DNA of 41,705 nucleotides, taken from contig JAUNVE010000013.1 of NCBI GenBank assembly GCA_030537795.1, forward strand, positions 1-41,705, read 5' to 3'. Position 1 is the first letter of the stretch, and each line of letters begins with the position of its first letter. The notes beneath the pieces are model-generated. The model was given only the letters and a program-made list of their open reading frames with translations. It had not been told where the DNA came from and did no database searches. The translations under genes and the position numbers were made by a program. Shown piece after piece: positions 17,221 to 25,459 of this stretch. Source of the stretch: Actinomycetaceae bacterium. Lineage in GTDB: Bacteria; Actinomycetota; Actinomycetes; Actinomycetales; Actinomycetaceae.

Positions 17221-17706
17221 TTGTCTGACCTCGACATGTTGTATCAGCAGGTTATCCTTGATCACGCCCGCGAAAGGACAGGCAGCGGGCGCATTCCCGA
17301 GGATGCGCAGGCCAGTTCATACCAGGTCAATCCCACCTGTGGAGATGAAGTGACGGTGGCGATTAATCTCACCCCCGATGGTGAACTGCAACGCGTGGTC
17401 TGGGAAGGTGATGGCTGTTCGATTTCACAGGCGTCTTTATCTATTATGATGGAACTTATTGATGGTGAAAGCCTGTCGACCATCGCGCAACTTTATGACG
17501 ATTTCGAAACCATGATGCATTCGCGAGGCCGTGGCGTACCAGAGGATCTACTTGACCGCATTGAAGATGGTGCTGCCCTCGAAGGAACGTCTAAATTTCC
17601 GAATCGTATCAAATGCGCTTTGCTGGGGTGGTATGCCCTCAAAGATGCGCTTGCTCAAGCTGGAGTTGCACTGGAGGAGAAAAATAATGACCAATCCGAT
17701 GGCTAA
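17221..17706 (+). CDS. sufU: SufU, zinc-dependent sulfur acceptor
   Basis: SufU receives the persulfide sulfur from SufS. The 161-residue product has C40-x-D42, C66 and C132, matching the Cys3Asp zinc site of SufU, and the insert between C66 and C132 seen in SufU but not in IscU. It begins with TTG directly after the sufS stop (no gap), with GGAGGT 7-12 nt upstream, which supports this rare start. The tail ends KNNDQSDG. The last 20 nt overlap the sufT start. Binding of zinc is inferred from the residue pattern. Confidence 0.94.
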   Translation: MSDLDMLYQQVILDHARERTGSGRIPEDAQASSYQVNPTCGDEVTVAINLTPDGELQRVVWEGDGCSISQASLSIMMELIDGESLSTIAQLYDDFETMMHSRGRGVPEDLLDRIEDGAALEGTSKFPNRIKCALLGWYALKDALAQAGVALEEKNNDQSDG

Positions 17707-18091
17707 TCCCGACCCGGTCGAACAACGTTTTGCCGAGGCACCTGTTCCCGATGCTCCAGGTGTTGACCTGGAGTCAAAAGGTGATTTGAGTGCGGAGGAG
17801 GTAGCGGAAGCCCTCCGAGATGTCATCGATCCCGAACTTGGTATTAATATTGTCGACCTGGGGCTTGTCTACGGAATCTCTGTTGACGAAGATGACTTTG
17901 TCACACTAGATATGACCCTGACTTCCGCTGCCTGCCCATTGACGGACGTCATTGAAAACCAAGCCAAAATGATGCTGAATTCATTGGCTTCAGACGTCGT
18001 CATTAACTGGGTATGGATGCCACCGTGGGGACCTGATCGGATTACAGAGGACGGTCGCGAACAACTGCGCGCGATTGGGTTCAACGTATAG
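17687..18091 (+). CDS. sufT: SufT, DUF59/MIP18 Fe-S maturation factor
   Basis: SufT helps Fe-S protein maturation or cluster transfer. The 134-residue product has the DUF59 core DPELGINIVDLGLVYGI (48-64) and Cys83 (TSAACPLTD), then VNWVWMPPW-type residues ending in the family's C-terminal stretch. The ATG at 17687 lies inside the end of sufU (20-nt overlap) with GGAGGAGA 8-15 nt upstream; the frame is open back to 17531, but that part is within sufU and unlike the family. It is the last gene of the suf operon; a small hairpin with a T run follows. Confidence 0.93.
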   Translation: MTNPMANPDPVEQRFAEAPVPDAPGVDLESKGDLSAEEVAEALRDVIDPELGINIVDLGLVYGISVDEDDFVTLDMTLTSAACPLTDVIENQAKMMLNSLASDVVINWVWMPPWGPDRITEDGREQLRAIGFNV

Positions 18092-18105
18092 GGGGCACCG
18101 GGTAC

Positions 18106-18122
18106 AACTCGCGCGAGTTTTT
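18106..18122. terminator. Candidate terminator between sufT and the acyl-CoA ligase gene
   Basis: AACTC-GCGC-GAGTT is a 5-bp-stem hairpin followed by TTT on the plus strand. The region separates two converging genes and could serve both strands. The stem is short and the T run small, so termination may be weak. Confidence 0.5.
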
Positions 18123-18132
18123 CGTAACCTAA

Positions 18133-19830
18133 CTAGTGACCTTCACGTTCTTTTAGTAGGCTTTCACGCACGGCACGGCGCATAATTTTACCAATCTGGG
18201 ATCGTGGAAGCTCTGTAACTATCGCAAGTGAGCGCGGCAAAGCATAGTGGGAGAGCGACTTCTCGGCCCACTGCCGTACCGCCGCGAGAGTCAGCGACGA
18301 GGCGCCCTCTTCGAGCACAAGGGCGGCAGTAACCTCATCACCGTGATCGGTAGGGAGCCCTACCACGGCAACGTCCTTGACACCGGGCATTGAACGGATA
18401 GCTTCCTCCACCTGCGAGGGATAAACATTGAAACCGTTGGATAAGATCAGTTCTTTTCGTCGGTCAGCGAGATAGACGAAGCCATCGTCCACTGTGCCGA
18501 TATCGCCGGTCCTGAAGTAGCCGTCAGAGGTGAAAGCCTCCGCATTATCTTCCGGAGCGTCGATGTACCCTGAAAATACCTGCGGGCCGCGTACGAGAAT
18601 CTCCCCGGCCTGTCCCGGCTCGGGTTCTTCATCGGGATTATCGAGCTTGCCGAGCCGCATTTCAGTTGATGGGAAGGGGAGACCGAGACTTCCGTGGCGC
18701 CGAGCTGGGGTCATGGGGGAGCCGCACATTGTGGGAGCTGTTTCTGTCATACCGTAACCTTCAATAATGAAGCCTCCGGTAATCTCTTCCCAATCTTCGG
18801 CGATATCCTGCGACAACGGCATGGCTCCCGAAATGGCGTATCGGATACTCGTGATATCAATGTTCTTTTTTCGCGCGGCTTGAGCAATCCGTTCAAACAT
18901 GGGGGGAACTCCCACAAAGAATGTGACCGGTCGTCGCTGATGGGCCTCCAAACATAGATCCACATCAAATTTAGGAAGAATGATCTGGCAGGAAGCAAGT
19001 TTAACCGCGCAGACGAGGAAGAAAGTCAAACCAAAGGAATGAAAGTACGGCAAAAGCGAGAAGAAATTCTCCGCTCCTTCGTGTAAACGGTATACCCACG
19101 CGAGATTTTGGTTAGCGTTGGCTCCGATATTGATATGGGTAAGAGGAACGGATTTGGGGACTCCATTGGTGCCACCGGTATGGAGGATAGCGGCAACGTC
19201 CTCCGGTTGAGCGTGGGGGACGGTGTCGTCGACACTTTGTGCCGAACGGACCTTCTGATCCCAGCGGTAGGTGCCTTCTGGAGTATCCTCACGCAACTGC
19301 TCGCGCATCTTCTTAGCAGGAGGAATAGGAAGAGACAGCAACGTGCGTTGTTTCATCGGCATATGCGCTGTTAAATCAACTGTAAATAGTGTCTTAATCT
19401 GTTGATCTGGACCGAAATCAAATTTGTGCGCCGATTTTTCCCACACGACTGCGACGGTACCGCCATGCCGACCGATTTGCTGGTCGATTTCCGTTTTAGG
19501 AGCCAGCGGATTATGTTCCGCCGCAATTGCGCCGATACGCATAAGTGCGTAGAAAACAACCACGTGTTGCGGACAGTTCGGCAAGCATACCGCCACCGCG
19601 TCACCGCGGCGTACGCCGGCAAGAATGAGAACCTGAGCTGCCTGATCAGCCAGCGTCTTGAGTTCGGAGTACGATATCGTATTTCCGAAGTAGTTAATGG
19701 CGGGTCGGTCAGGATAGAAGTCCGCAGCTTCCTCTAACACTCGGTACAGCGAAGTATCCGGGATAGCAATCTCGTACGGGACTCCGCGTTCATAGTGAGA
19801 ACGCGCTTGTAGTGTGATCGACGGATCCAT
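18133..19830 (-). CDS. Long-chain fatty acyl-CoA ligase (FadD type)
   Basis: This 565-residue ANL-superfamily enzyme probably activates fatty acids to acyl-CoA with ATP. The P-loop is HTGGTNGVPKS (217-227), a variant of the usual SGTTG-x-PKG that keeps Lys226. Also present are GYGMTE (358-363), D443 in YFRTGD, the hinge region DRRKELI, and the catalytic K548 in SQIGKIMRR. There is no signal or membrane segment. The ATG at 19830 has TAGGAG 5 nt upstream. An 18-bp inverted repeat lies 32 bp upstream, suggesting control by a TetR-type regulator sensing acyl-CoA. The substrate chain length is not known. Confidence 0.92.
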   Translation of the reverse strand: MDPSITLQARSHYERGVPYEIAIPDTSLYRVLEEAADFYPDRPAINYFGNTISYSELKTLADQAAQVLILAGVRRGDAVAVCLPNCPQHVVVFYALMRIGAIAAEHNPLAPKTEIDQQIGRHGGTVAVVWEKSAHKFDFGPDQQIKTLFTVDLTAHMPMKQRTLLSLPIPPAKKMREQLREDTPEGTYRWDQKVRSAQSVDDTVPHAQPEDVAAILHTGGTNGVPKSVPLTHINIGANANQNLAWVYRLHEGAENFFSLLPYFHSFGLTFFLVCAVKLASCQIILPKFDVDLCLEAHQRRPVTFFVGVPPMFERIAQAARKKNIDITSIRYAISGAMPLSQDIAEDWEEITGGFIIEGYGMTETAPTMCGSPMTPARRHGSLGLPFPSTEMRLGKLDNPDEEPEPGQAGEILVRGPQVFSGYIDAPEDNAEAFTSDGYFRTGDIGTVDDGFVYLADRRKELILSNGFNVYPSQVEEAIRSMPGVKDVAVVGLPTDHGDEVTAALVLEEGASSLTLAAVRQWAEKSLSHYALPRSLAIVTELPRSQIGKIMRRAVRESLLKEREGH

Positions 19831-19861
19831 GACGCTCCTACCAAAACAGGTCTCTACTTAC

Positions 19862-19879
19862 ACCTACGTTAGCGTAGGT
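19862..19879. promoter_or_regulatory. Inverted repeat, candidate TetR-type operator
   Basis: ACCTACG-TTAG-CGTAGGT is a perfect 7-bp inverted repeat with a 4-bp spacer. It lies 32 bp before the acyl-CoA ligase ATG and just after the end of the zinc metallopeptidase gene. CCTACG/CGTAGG-type sites of this size are typical of TetR-family fatty-acid regulators. No regulator gene is in the window. Confidence 0.5.
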
Positions 19880-19900
19880 TATGGTGAGGGGCGAAACGTA

Positions 19901-20800
19901 TTACACACGTGGGGTACTAAACGTGTCGCACTTAGCTAGAGAACCGTACTCTAAGCCAGTCTTTAACCACGACATGCGTTGTTCGGATGAGCCGTGAGTC
20001 CAGGTATCTGGACTAATATACCCCTGTGCCTGGGACTGAATTCGGTCGTCACCAATTACCTGGGCAGCTTCTAAGGCATCCCGAATGTCAGCGTCAGAGG
20101 GAGGTTCCATGAATGCAACGCCGGATTCGGGATCTATTGTCTGCGATGCGTAATGCATCCAGATCCCCGCATAGCAGTCAGCTTGAAGTTCTGAGCGGAC
20201 GCCGGCTCCTTGTTCGCCCTGTTCTTGCGTGTTGTATTTGCTGAAGGTTCCGAGCTGATTCTGAATATGGTGACCAACCTCGTGAGCCAGCACATATTCT
20301 TGAGCTAATGGTCCGGCATGAGCTCCGAATTGAGACCTGAGAAGTTCAAAAAAATCGGTGTCGAGATAGACGGTTGCATCTCGCGGGCAGTAGAAAGGTC
20401 CGGTTGCGGATGTCGCCTGCCCACAGCCTGATGCTACTGACTGTTTAAACAGGACGAGACCGGGCTGGGAATATTCGATACCGGCTTGTTCAGGTAGCAG
20501 GTCGGACCACATTGCATCGAGCGATTCGGCGGTTGCTATCATGCGACAATCGTCGTATTTATTCGCCGCTGCGCCATCGGTACAATGTTCGAATCCTTCA
20601 CCCGCGGATTGGGTTTGCTGCGGTGGCGCCTCTTGCGATCCGGTGACGACAGGGGTCAAATCAATACCGGTGAACTGGTAGAGGACGAATAGGGCTATAA
20701 GTCCGAGTGCAGATCCGCCACCGATGGCAATGCCACGGCCACCGCGTCCTCCCGAGGAAGCGCGTCCGGGAGACGTACGGATATTGTCGTTAAAGCTCAT
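19901..20800 (-). CDS. Neutral zinc metallopeptidase, YpfJ type
   Basis: The 299-residue product has a Gly/Arg-rich N-terminus, one membrane segment (about residues 24-43), then an extracytoplasmic peptidase domain with the zinc motif HEVGHH (173-178) and E204 in ELQAD as the likely third ligand. This matches the putative neutral zinc metallopeptidase (YpfJ/KPN_02809) family. Four Cys in the outer domain may form disulfides. The ATG at 20800 lies inside the end of the CPBP gene (11-nt overlap); the frame is open back to 20971 but there would overlap the CPBP gene heavily. There is no clear ribosome site, so translational coupling is likely. The substrate is unknown. Confidence 0.85.
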   Translation of the reverse strand: MSFNDNIRTSPGRASSGGRGGRGIAIGGGSALGLIALFVLYQFTGIDLTPVVTGSQEAPPQQTQSAGEGFEHCTDGAAANKYDDCRMIATAESLDAMWSDLLPEQAGIEYSQPGLVLFKQSVASGCGQATSATGPFYCPRDATVYLDTDFFELLRSQFGAHAGPLAQEYVLAHEVGHHIQNQLGTFSKYNTQEQGEQGAGVRSELQADCYAGIWMHYASQTIDPESGVAFMEPPSDADIRDALEAAQVIGDDRIQSQAQGYISPDTWTHGSSEQRMSWLKTGLEYGSLAKCDTFSTPRV

Positions 20801-21830
20801 AGTGCTGATGGTACCCGTATTGGGCTGAAATATGCGCGGGGTACCGGTCTGCGTATTCGGGAATAAACTCCCCCTTAAGCAGACGGCTATGCAAATAATC
20901 TGCGGTCGGTGCAGGTCGTTGTGCCGGACAGTGACGGTTTCCGAGGCCTTCGCGCCTATACGCATAGACAAGTAGCGCGACTAGCACAGCATTGATGAGA
21001 ACGGATATAGCTAGCGTGCCCGGCTCAGAAGTAGTCTCGGCCGTAACGATGGAGGAGGTGTGTCCTTCAAATGCTTCAATGATGAAGATCGTGACATTAT
21101 TCGCGGCGTGCAGTGCAATAGCGGCTTCCAATCCGCCCGTATACCAGGTGAGAAAAACACATATGAGTGCAAAAAAGCCGAGTTCGGTAAGAATGCCGGC
21201 ATCAAGTGAGCCATGTGCGAGAGCGAAGGAGGCGGCGGAAACGACTGCGGCGAGAGGAAGCGCAATCAGGCGGTGGGGGATGAGAGCACCGATGACTTGC
21301 ATGACGAGGCCGCGGAATACGATTTCCTCAGCCGCGCTTTGTAGCGGTGTGAGCACGACAATCAGGAGAATAAGGAAACCAAGGTGAGCAGGTGGATGGA
21401 AATCGGTGCCTTCAAGGAAGGTCAAGGCGGTGTAGATAACCGCGAAGTAGGCAATTGCTATCACGACTGCTTTGATTTGCCACTTCCATCTAATTCCACC
21501 GGCAACTGAGAATAGATAACCGGGACGATAGCGAAACGCAATGATAGCGGCGAGCATAGCAGCCGGGATCAGCACGATAAGACTGAGCATCATCACGGAG
21601 AAAACTACCGGATCTGTCATGTCAATATTGGTCGAGTCAAGCGTCCCCAGCGTATTGCCAGTCGGATCCATGGCGACAAAAGGGATGAAGATGATCAGAC
21701 TTAGCGGTACCGCCGCTACCACGCCCACCACAACTCCGATAAGCACTCGCCACCAGCGCTTATCTTCACCGGTCGCAATCAGCTCATACTCCGCCGGAGT
21801 AGAGGGCAGGGTGCGGGGAAGAAAAAACAT
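20790..21830 (-). CDS. CPBP-family intramembrane protease homologue
   Basis: This 346-residue membrane protein has about eight hydrophobic segments and the CPBP (Abi/CAAX protease-like) motifs: E168-E169-x3-R173 (AAEEIVFRG), H206 (FALAHG) and H241-x3-N245 (ALHAANN). All proposed catalytic residues are present. A cytoplasmic tail of about 60 residues follows the last segment. The ATG at 21830 has AAGGAAA upstream, 9 nt after the tgt stop. The metallopeptidase follows with overlap, so two proteases are encoded together. The natural substrate is unknown; family members process prenylated peptides or act in immunity. Confidence 0.82.
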   Translation of the reverse strand: MFFLPRTLPSTPAEYELIATGEDKRWWRVLIGVVVGVVAAVPLSLIIFIPFVAMDPTGNTLGTLDSTNIDMTDPVVFSVMMLSLIVLIPAAMLAAIIAFRYRPGYLFSVAGGIRWKWQIKAVVIAIAYFAVIYTALTFLEGTDFHPPAHLGFLILLIVVLTPLQSAAEEIVFRGLVMQVIGALIPHRLIALPLAAVVSAASFALAHGSLDAGILTELGFFALICVFLTWYTGGLEAAIALHAANNVTIFIIEAFEGHTSSIVTAETTSEPGTLAISVLINAVLVALLVYAYRREGLGNRHCPAQRPAPTADYLHSRLLKGEFIPEYADRYPAHISAQYGYHQHYEL

Positions 21831-21839
21831 CGTATTTCC

Positions 21840-23120
21840 TTAGTGTTTCGTAGCGTAGAAGCGGCCGAGTGTTTCCGCTTTCAAATCGGCGTAGCTACCG
21901 TCGACAATAGCCTGACGAATTGAGTCAACGAGATGTACCGTGAACCACTCGTTATGAATTGTTCCGAGGGTTGAGGCAAGGATTTCACGAGACTTGTAGA
22001 GGTGGTGGACGTAGGCGGTTGAATAATGCGTGCAGGTATAGCAACCGCATCCCTCAACAAGAGGACCCAAGTCACGTTTGAAACGCGCATTTGTCAGATT
22101 GACGCGTCCGTCAGGGGTGTAAATCGCTGAGTTTCTCGCAACGCGTGAGGGATTGACGCAGTCGAATGTGTCTGCCCCGGCTTCGATAGCCCGAAAGAAA
22201 TCGTCAGGTTCTGAAATTCCGAGTAGATGGCGGGGCTTATCCGACGGCAGTTCAGAGGTCATCCATGACACGATGGTGCCAAGATTCTCTTTTTCGAGGG
22301 CTCCGCCGAGGCCGAAGCCATCAAATCCCTCAGAGTTAGTGTGCATCCTCGCTAGCGTGCGGGCAGCTTCACGGCGAAGTGGCTCGTACTGGGCTCCTTG
22401 GAGAACGCCGAATAACTGCTGGTAGGAGGCATCTGGATATGCCCTCGTCAATCTCCAGTGCTCGTCGAGACTACGCTGTGCCCAACGGTGTGTGCGTGCC
22501 AAAGACTCTACTTGGTATTCGTAGGGATGCAGGAGCGATGTGAGCTCGTCAAAGGCAAAAATAATGTCGGCACCGAGTTGATGCTGAATACCGATCGATA
22601 TTTCGGGGTTGAAACGGTGCTTTGTCCCATCCAGATGTGAACGGAACACAACGCCATCTTCGTCCACCGCCGCTCGATTACGGCGCACGGCCTCAGCGGC
22701 CTCTTCTTCGGCAGTTGGGGTACGCCCAGAAAACTGTTGCGACAGAACCTTTTTATAATTGGAGCCTAGGGACAGTACTTGGAATCCACCCGAGTCAGTG
22801 AATGTCGGTTTGGACCAGTTCATGAATGAACCGAGCCCGCCGGCCATCTCAACGATGTCAGCCCCCGGCTGTAAATACAGATGATAAGCATTGGCTAGCA
22901 GAGCTTGTGCGCCGATCTCCGCCATCATTTCGGGTAGCACAGCCTTGACGTTGGCAAGCGTCCCAACTGGAATGAACGCCGGTGTATCGATGGTGCCGTG
23001 GGCTGTTGTGATAGTGCCGACTCGGCCGAGTGGGCGTGAACCGGAGGGAGTCTGCCACTCATGCGATTCCAGTTGCGCGTGCACGGTAAATCCGCGACTG
23101 TTATCAATCGTGTTGCTCAC
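21840..23120 (-). CDS. tgt: tRNA-guanine transglycosylase
   Basis: Tgt exchanges guanine at tRNA position 34 for a queuosine precursor. The 426-residue product has D109 (TDSGGFQ), D191 (FDEL), Q241 (GVLQG), the nucleophile D320 (FDCV) and the zinc site C358-x-C360-x2-C363-x25-H389. GTG at 23120 was chosen over ATG 23138 because GGGAGGTGG lies 7-15 nt before it; it overlaps the transporter gene by 17 nt. The pocket motif after GG272-273 is ALEKE rather than the LAVGE of preQ1 enzymes, and FDEL replaces FDEC. Which base it inserts is therefore open. The neighbouring transporter suggests salvage. Confidence 0.94.
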   Translation of the reverse strand: MSNTIDNSRGFTVHAQLESHEWQTPSGSRPLGRVGTITTAHGTIDTPAFIPVGTLANVKAVLPEMMAEIGAQALLANAYHLYLQPGADIVEMAGGLGSFMNWSKPTFTDSGGFQVLSLGSNYKKVLSQQFSGRTPTAEEEAAEAVRRNRAAVDEDGVVFRSHLDGTKHRFNPEISIGIQHQLGADIIFAFDELTSLLHPYEYQVESLARTHRWAQRSLDEHWRLTRAYPDASYQQLFGVLQGAQYEPLRREAARTLARMHTNSEGFDGFGLGGALEKENLGTIVSWMTSELPSDKPRHLLGISEPDDFFRAIEAGADTFDCVNPSRVARNSAIYTPDGRVNLTNARFKRDLGPLVEGCGCYTCTHYSTAYVHHLYKSREILASTLGTIHNEWFTVHLVDSIRQAIVDGSYADLKAETLGRFYATKH

Positions 23121-23817
23121 TGGTGCCACCTCCCTCATGTGACTCGGGACGAATGCGTTTAACGCCCTCGATTTTCTTTACCAGCGCAATAGTAGGATAT
23201 GTGAGCGGTAATAGCAGAATCTCGACCAGTACTTTGTACGCATAGCCGACCAGTAGATAGTTGAAAAACTCAGCTCCGGTGATTACGCCGTAAAACGCAA
23301 CTGTGCAGAACAAAAGAGTGTCGGCGAATTCGCCGACGAGGGTAGAACCGATTAGGCGCACCCACAGGTGCTGTTCGCCCCACTTTTGTTTAATCGCCAC
23401 AAGAACCCACGAATTCAGTAGTTGGCCTGCTAAGTAAGCGAGTACTGAGGCAGTAACAATGCGGGGAACAAACCCTAAAACAGCGATGAATGCTTCCTGA
23501 TTTCGATAACCATCTGCTGGCGGCAATATACCGACTATCCAAAAAACGATTGCCGCAGCTATTGAAAAAACAAAACCAAGGATAATGACGCGGCGAGCGC
23601 GTATGAATCCGTACACTTCCGCCAGCACGTCGCCGATGATATAGGTCAAGGGGAACAGGATTGCACCGCCATCGAATACCAGCGTTGTTACACCAACATT
23701 GATGCCAATCAGTTTTGTCGCGGTGACATTGGATAGCAGAAGTAACGATACAAATGCGACTGCCACGATGTCGAAGATTCGTGGCGAGCTGTTTCCATCC
23801 ATCAATGAAGAGTCCAC
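23104..23817 (-). CDS. yhhQ: Queuosine precursor transporter, YhhQ/VUT family
   Basis: This 237-residue protein with about six to seven membrane segments matches the VUT/YhhQ family (PF02592), with blocks such as LTYIIGDVLAEVYGF and GSTLVGEFADTLLFC. The family imports preQ0, preQ1, queuine or related precursors. It is directly upstream of tgt with a 17-nt overlap, a strong sign of a shared pathway. The GTG at 23817 follows a TAGTTT box by 6 nt, suggesting a leaderless mRNA; an ATG at 23802 is an alternative start. The cytoplasmic tail is charged and Gly/His-rich. Confidence 0.9.
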   Translation of the reverse strand: MDSSLMDGNSSPRIFDIVAVAFVSLLLLSNVTATKLIGINVGVTTLVFDGGAILFPLTYIIGDVLAEVYGFIRARRVIILGFVFSIAAAIVFWIVGILPPADGYRNQEAFIAVLGFVPRIVTASVLAYLAGQLLNSWVLVAIKQKWGEQHLWVRLIGSTLVGEFADTLLFCTVAFYGVITGAEFFNYLLVGYAYKVLVEILLLPLTYPTIALVKKIEGVKRIRPESHEGGGTSEQHD

Positions 23818-23822
23818 GGCCT

Positions 23823-23845
23823 TAAACTACTACACTACTCACGTG
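23823..23845. promoter_or_regulatory. Overlapping divergent leaderless promoters
   Basis: On the plus strand, TACACT (23831-23836) is followed by 6 nt and the GTG of the ABC-F gene. On the minus strand, TAGTTT (23829-23824) is followed by 6 nt and the GTG of the transporter gene. TANNNT-N6-start is the actinobacterial leaderless layout. Neither side has a good -35 or ribosome site. Confidence 0.55.
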
Positions 23846-25453
23846 ATCTCTGTAAATGACCTAACTGTTCGTATCGGTGCTCGCACGCTCATTTCCGATG
23901 CTTCTTTTCGTATCGACCGCGGAATGCGGGTCGGTATGGTGGGCAGAAATGGTGCTGGTAAGACAACGACCATGCGTATGCTCGCGGGAGAGGCCGATCA
24001 CGGGCAAGCGGAATTCGACGGTCGTGTCACTCGTACTGGGACGGTAGGTTATCTCTCCCAAGAAACCCGGGTGGGAGCCCCCGATCAGTCAGCGTTGCAA
24101 CGGATTCAATCTGCTCGCGGAATCGATACCATTATTCAAAAGATCCGGGTAGCGGAGCATCGGATGGCGACCTTGACCGGTGAGAAACAAGTCAAAGCGA
24201 TGGAACGCTACGTCCGTTTAGATCAGGCTTTTACTAATGAAGGAGGGTGGGCGGCTAACGCGCAAGCGGCGCAGATAGCGGCTTCCCTGGGGATCGACAA
24301 CAGAACGCTTGAGCAACCACTGGCGACGCTCTCAGGTGGTCAGCGCCGCCGTGTAGAACTCGCCCGCACCTTGTTCTCCAATGCCGATGTATTACTTCTC
24401 GATGAACCAACCAACCACTTAGATCACGACTCTCTGCTATGGCTCCGGGATTTTTTGCGCACCTATTCCGGTGGTTTCATGATTATTTCGCATGACGTTT
24501 CCCTGTTACGCGACACCGTTAACTACGTCTATCATTTGGATGCTGATCGCGCGCGGCTCGATGTCTATCATCTCGGATGGGATCTCTATCTCGAACAACG
24601 ACAAGAGGACGAGCGTCGTCGCCGCAGGGAACGAGCGCAAGCCTTGAAGAAAGCCGAAGCCTTGCGAGCGCAGGGGGAGAGGATGCGGGCCAAGGCCACC
24701 AAAGCAGTTGCAGCGCAGCAAATGCTACGACGGGCAGAAGAACTTGAAAAAAGCGCGGAACCCGTGCGGGCGACGGAAAAAGTTGCGCGCCTGCGATTTC
24801 CGTCTCCCGCCCCCTGCGGAAAAGTTCCACTGACGGGACAGGCGCTGTCGAAATCCTTTGGCTCACTCGAGGTATTTGCCGGTGTGGATCTAGCCATTGA
24901 TCGCGGGGCTAAAGTAGTCGTCCTCGGGCTCAACGGGGCTGGAAAAACGACGTTGCTACGAATTCTCGCAGGCATCTTGGCGCCCGATACTGGGTCCGTC
25001 GACGCTGGTTATGGTCTTAAGCTCGGATATTATGCGCAAGAACACGAAACCTTAGACATGAATAAGACCGTGCTAGAGAATATGGTTCATGCTGCGCCCG
25101 CTCTCGATGATGTCGAAGTGCGCAATGTGCTCGGTCAGTTCCTATTTCAAGGCGACGATGTAGATAAACCCGCATCGGTTCTTTCAGGTGGGGAGCGCAC
25201 TCGTTTAGCGCTGGCGACACTGGTCGTTTCAGCGGCTAACGTGCTGTTGCTCGATGAACCCACAAACAATCTCGATCCGGCCTCTCGAGAGGAGATTTTG
25301 CACGCCTTACGCACCTATCAGGGGGCGGTAGTTTTGGTGACACACGATCCGGGGGCGGTAGAAGCCCTTGAACCCGATCGCGTTCTACTCTTGCCCGATG
25401 GCGACGAGGATTTATGGGATGAAGACTATCTCGAACTCGTGACTCTCGCCTGA
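23843..25453 (+). CDS. ABC-F family ATPase
   Basis: This 536-residue soluble protein has two ABC domains. The first has Walker A GRNGAGKTT (34-42), signature LSGGQRRRVELA (162-173) and LLLDEPTNHLD. The second has GLNGAGKTTLLRI (from 361), LSGGERTRLALA and LLLDEPTNNLD. Between them is a basic helical linker (about 253-312) as in ribosome-binding ABC-F proteins. Such proteins act on the ribosomal E site, as translation factors or as antibiotic-protection proteins; which applies cannot be told here. There are no membrane segments, so it is not an exporter. The GTG at 23843 follows a TACACT box by 6 nt and has no ribosome site. It ends 6 nt from the convergent small gene. Confidence 0.92.
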   Translation: MISVNDLTVRIGARTLISDASFRIDRGMRVGMVGRNGAGKTTTMRMLAGEADHGQAEFDGRVTRTGTVGYLSQETRVGAPDQSALQRIQSARGIDTIIQKIRVAEHRMATLTGEKQVKAMERYVRLDQAFTNEGGWAANAQAAQIAASLGIDNRTLEQPLATLSGGQRRRVELARTLFSNADVLLLDEPTNHLDHDSLLWLRDFLRTYSGGFMIISHDVSLLRDTVNYVYHLDADRARLDVYHLGWDLYLEQRQEDERRRRRERAQALKKAEALRAQGERMRAKATKAVAAQQMLRRAEELEKSAEPVRATEKVARLRFPSPAPCGKVPLTGQALSKSFGSLEVFAGVDLAIDRGAKVVVLGLNGAGKTTLLRILAGILAPDTGSVDAGYGLKLGYYAQEHETLDMNKTVLENMVHAAPALDDVEVRNVLGQFLFQGDDVDKPASVLSGGERTRLALATLVVSAANVLLLDEPTNNLDPASREEILHALRTYQGAVVLVTHDPGAVEALEPDRVLLLPDGDEDLWDEDYLELVTLA

Positions 25454-25459
25454 TAAACG

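Noticed and set aside
23118-23138. ATG at 23138 as start of tgt
   Set aside because: GTG at 23120 has a strong GGGAGGTGG site before it, while the ATG has none at a proper distance.
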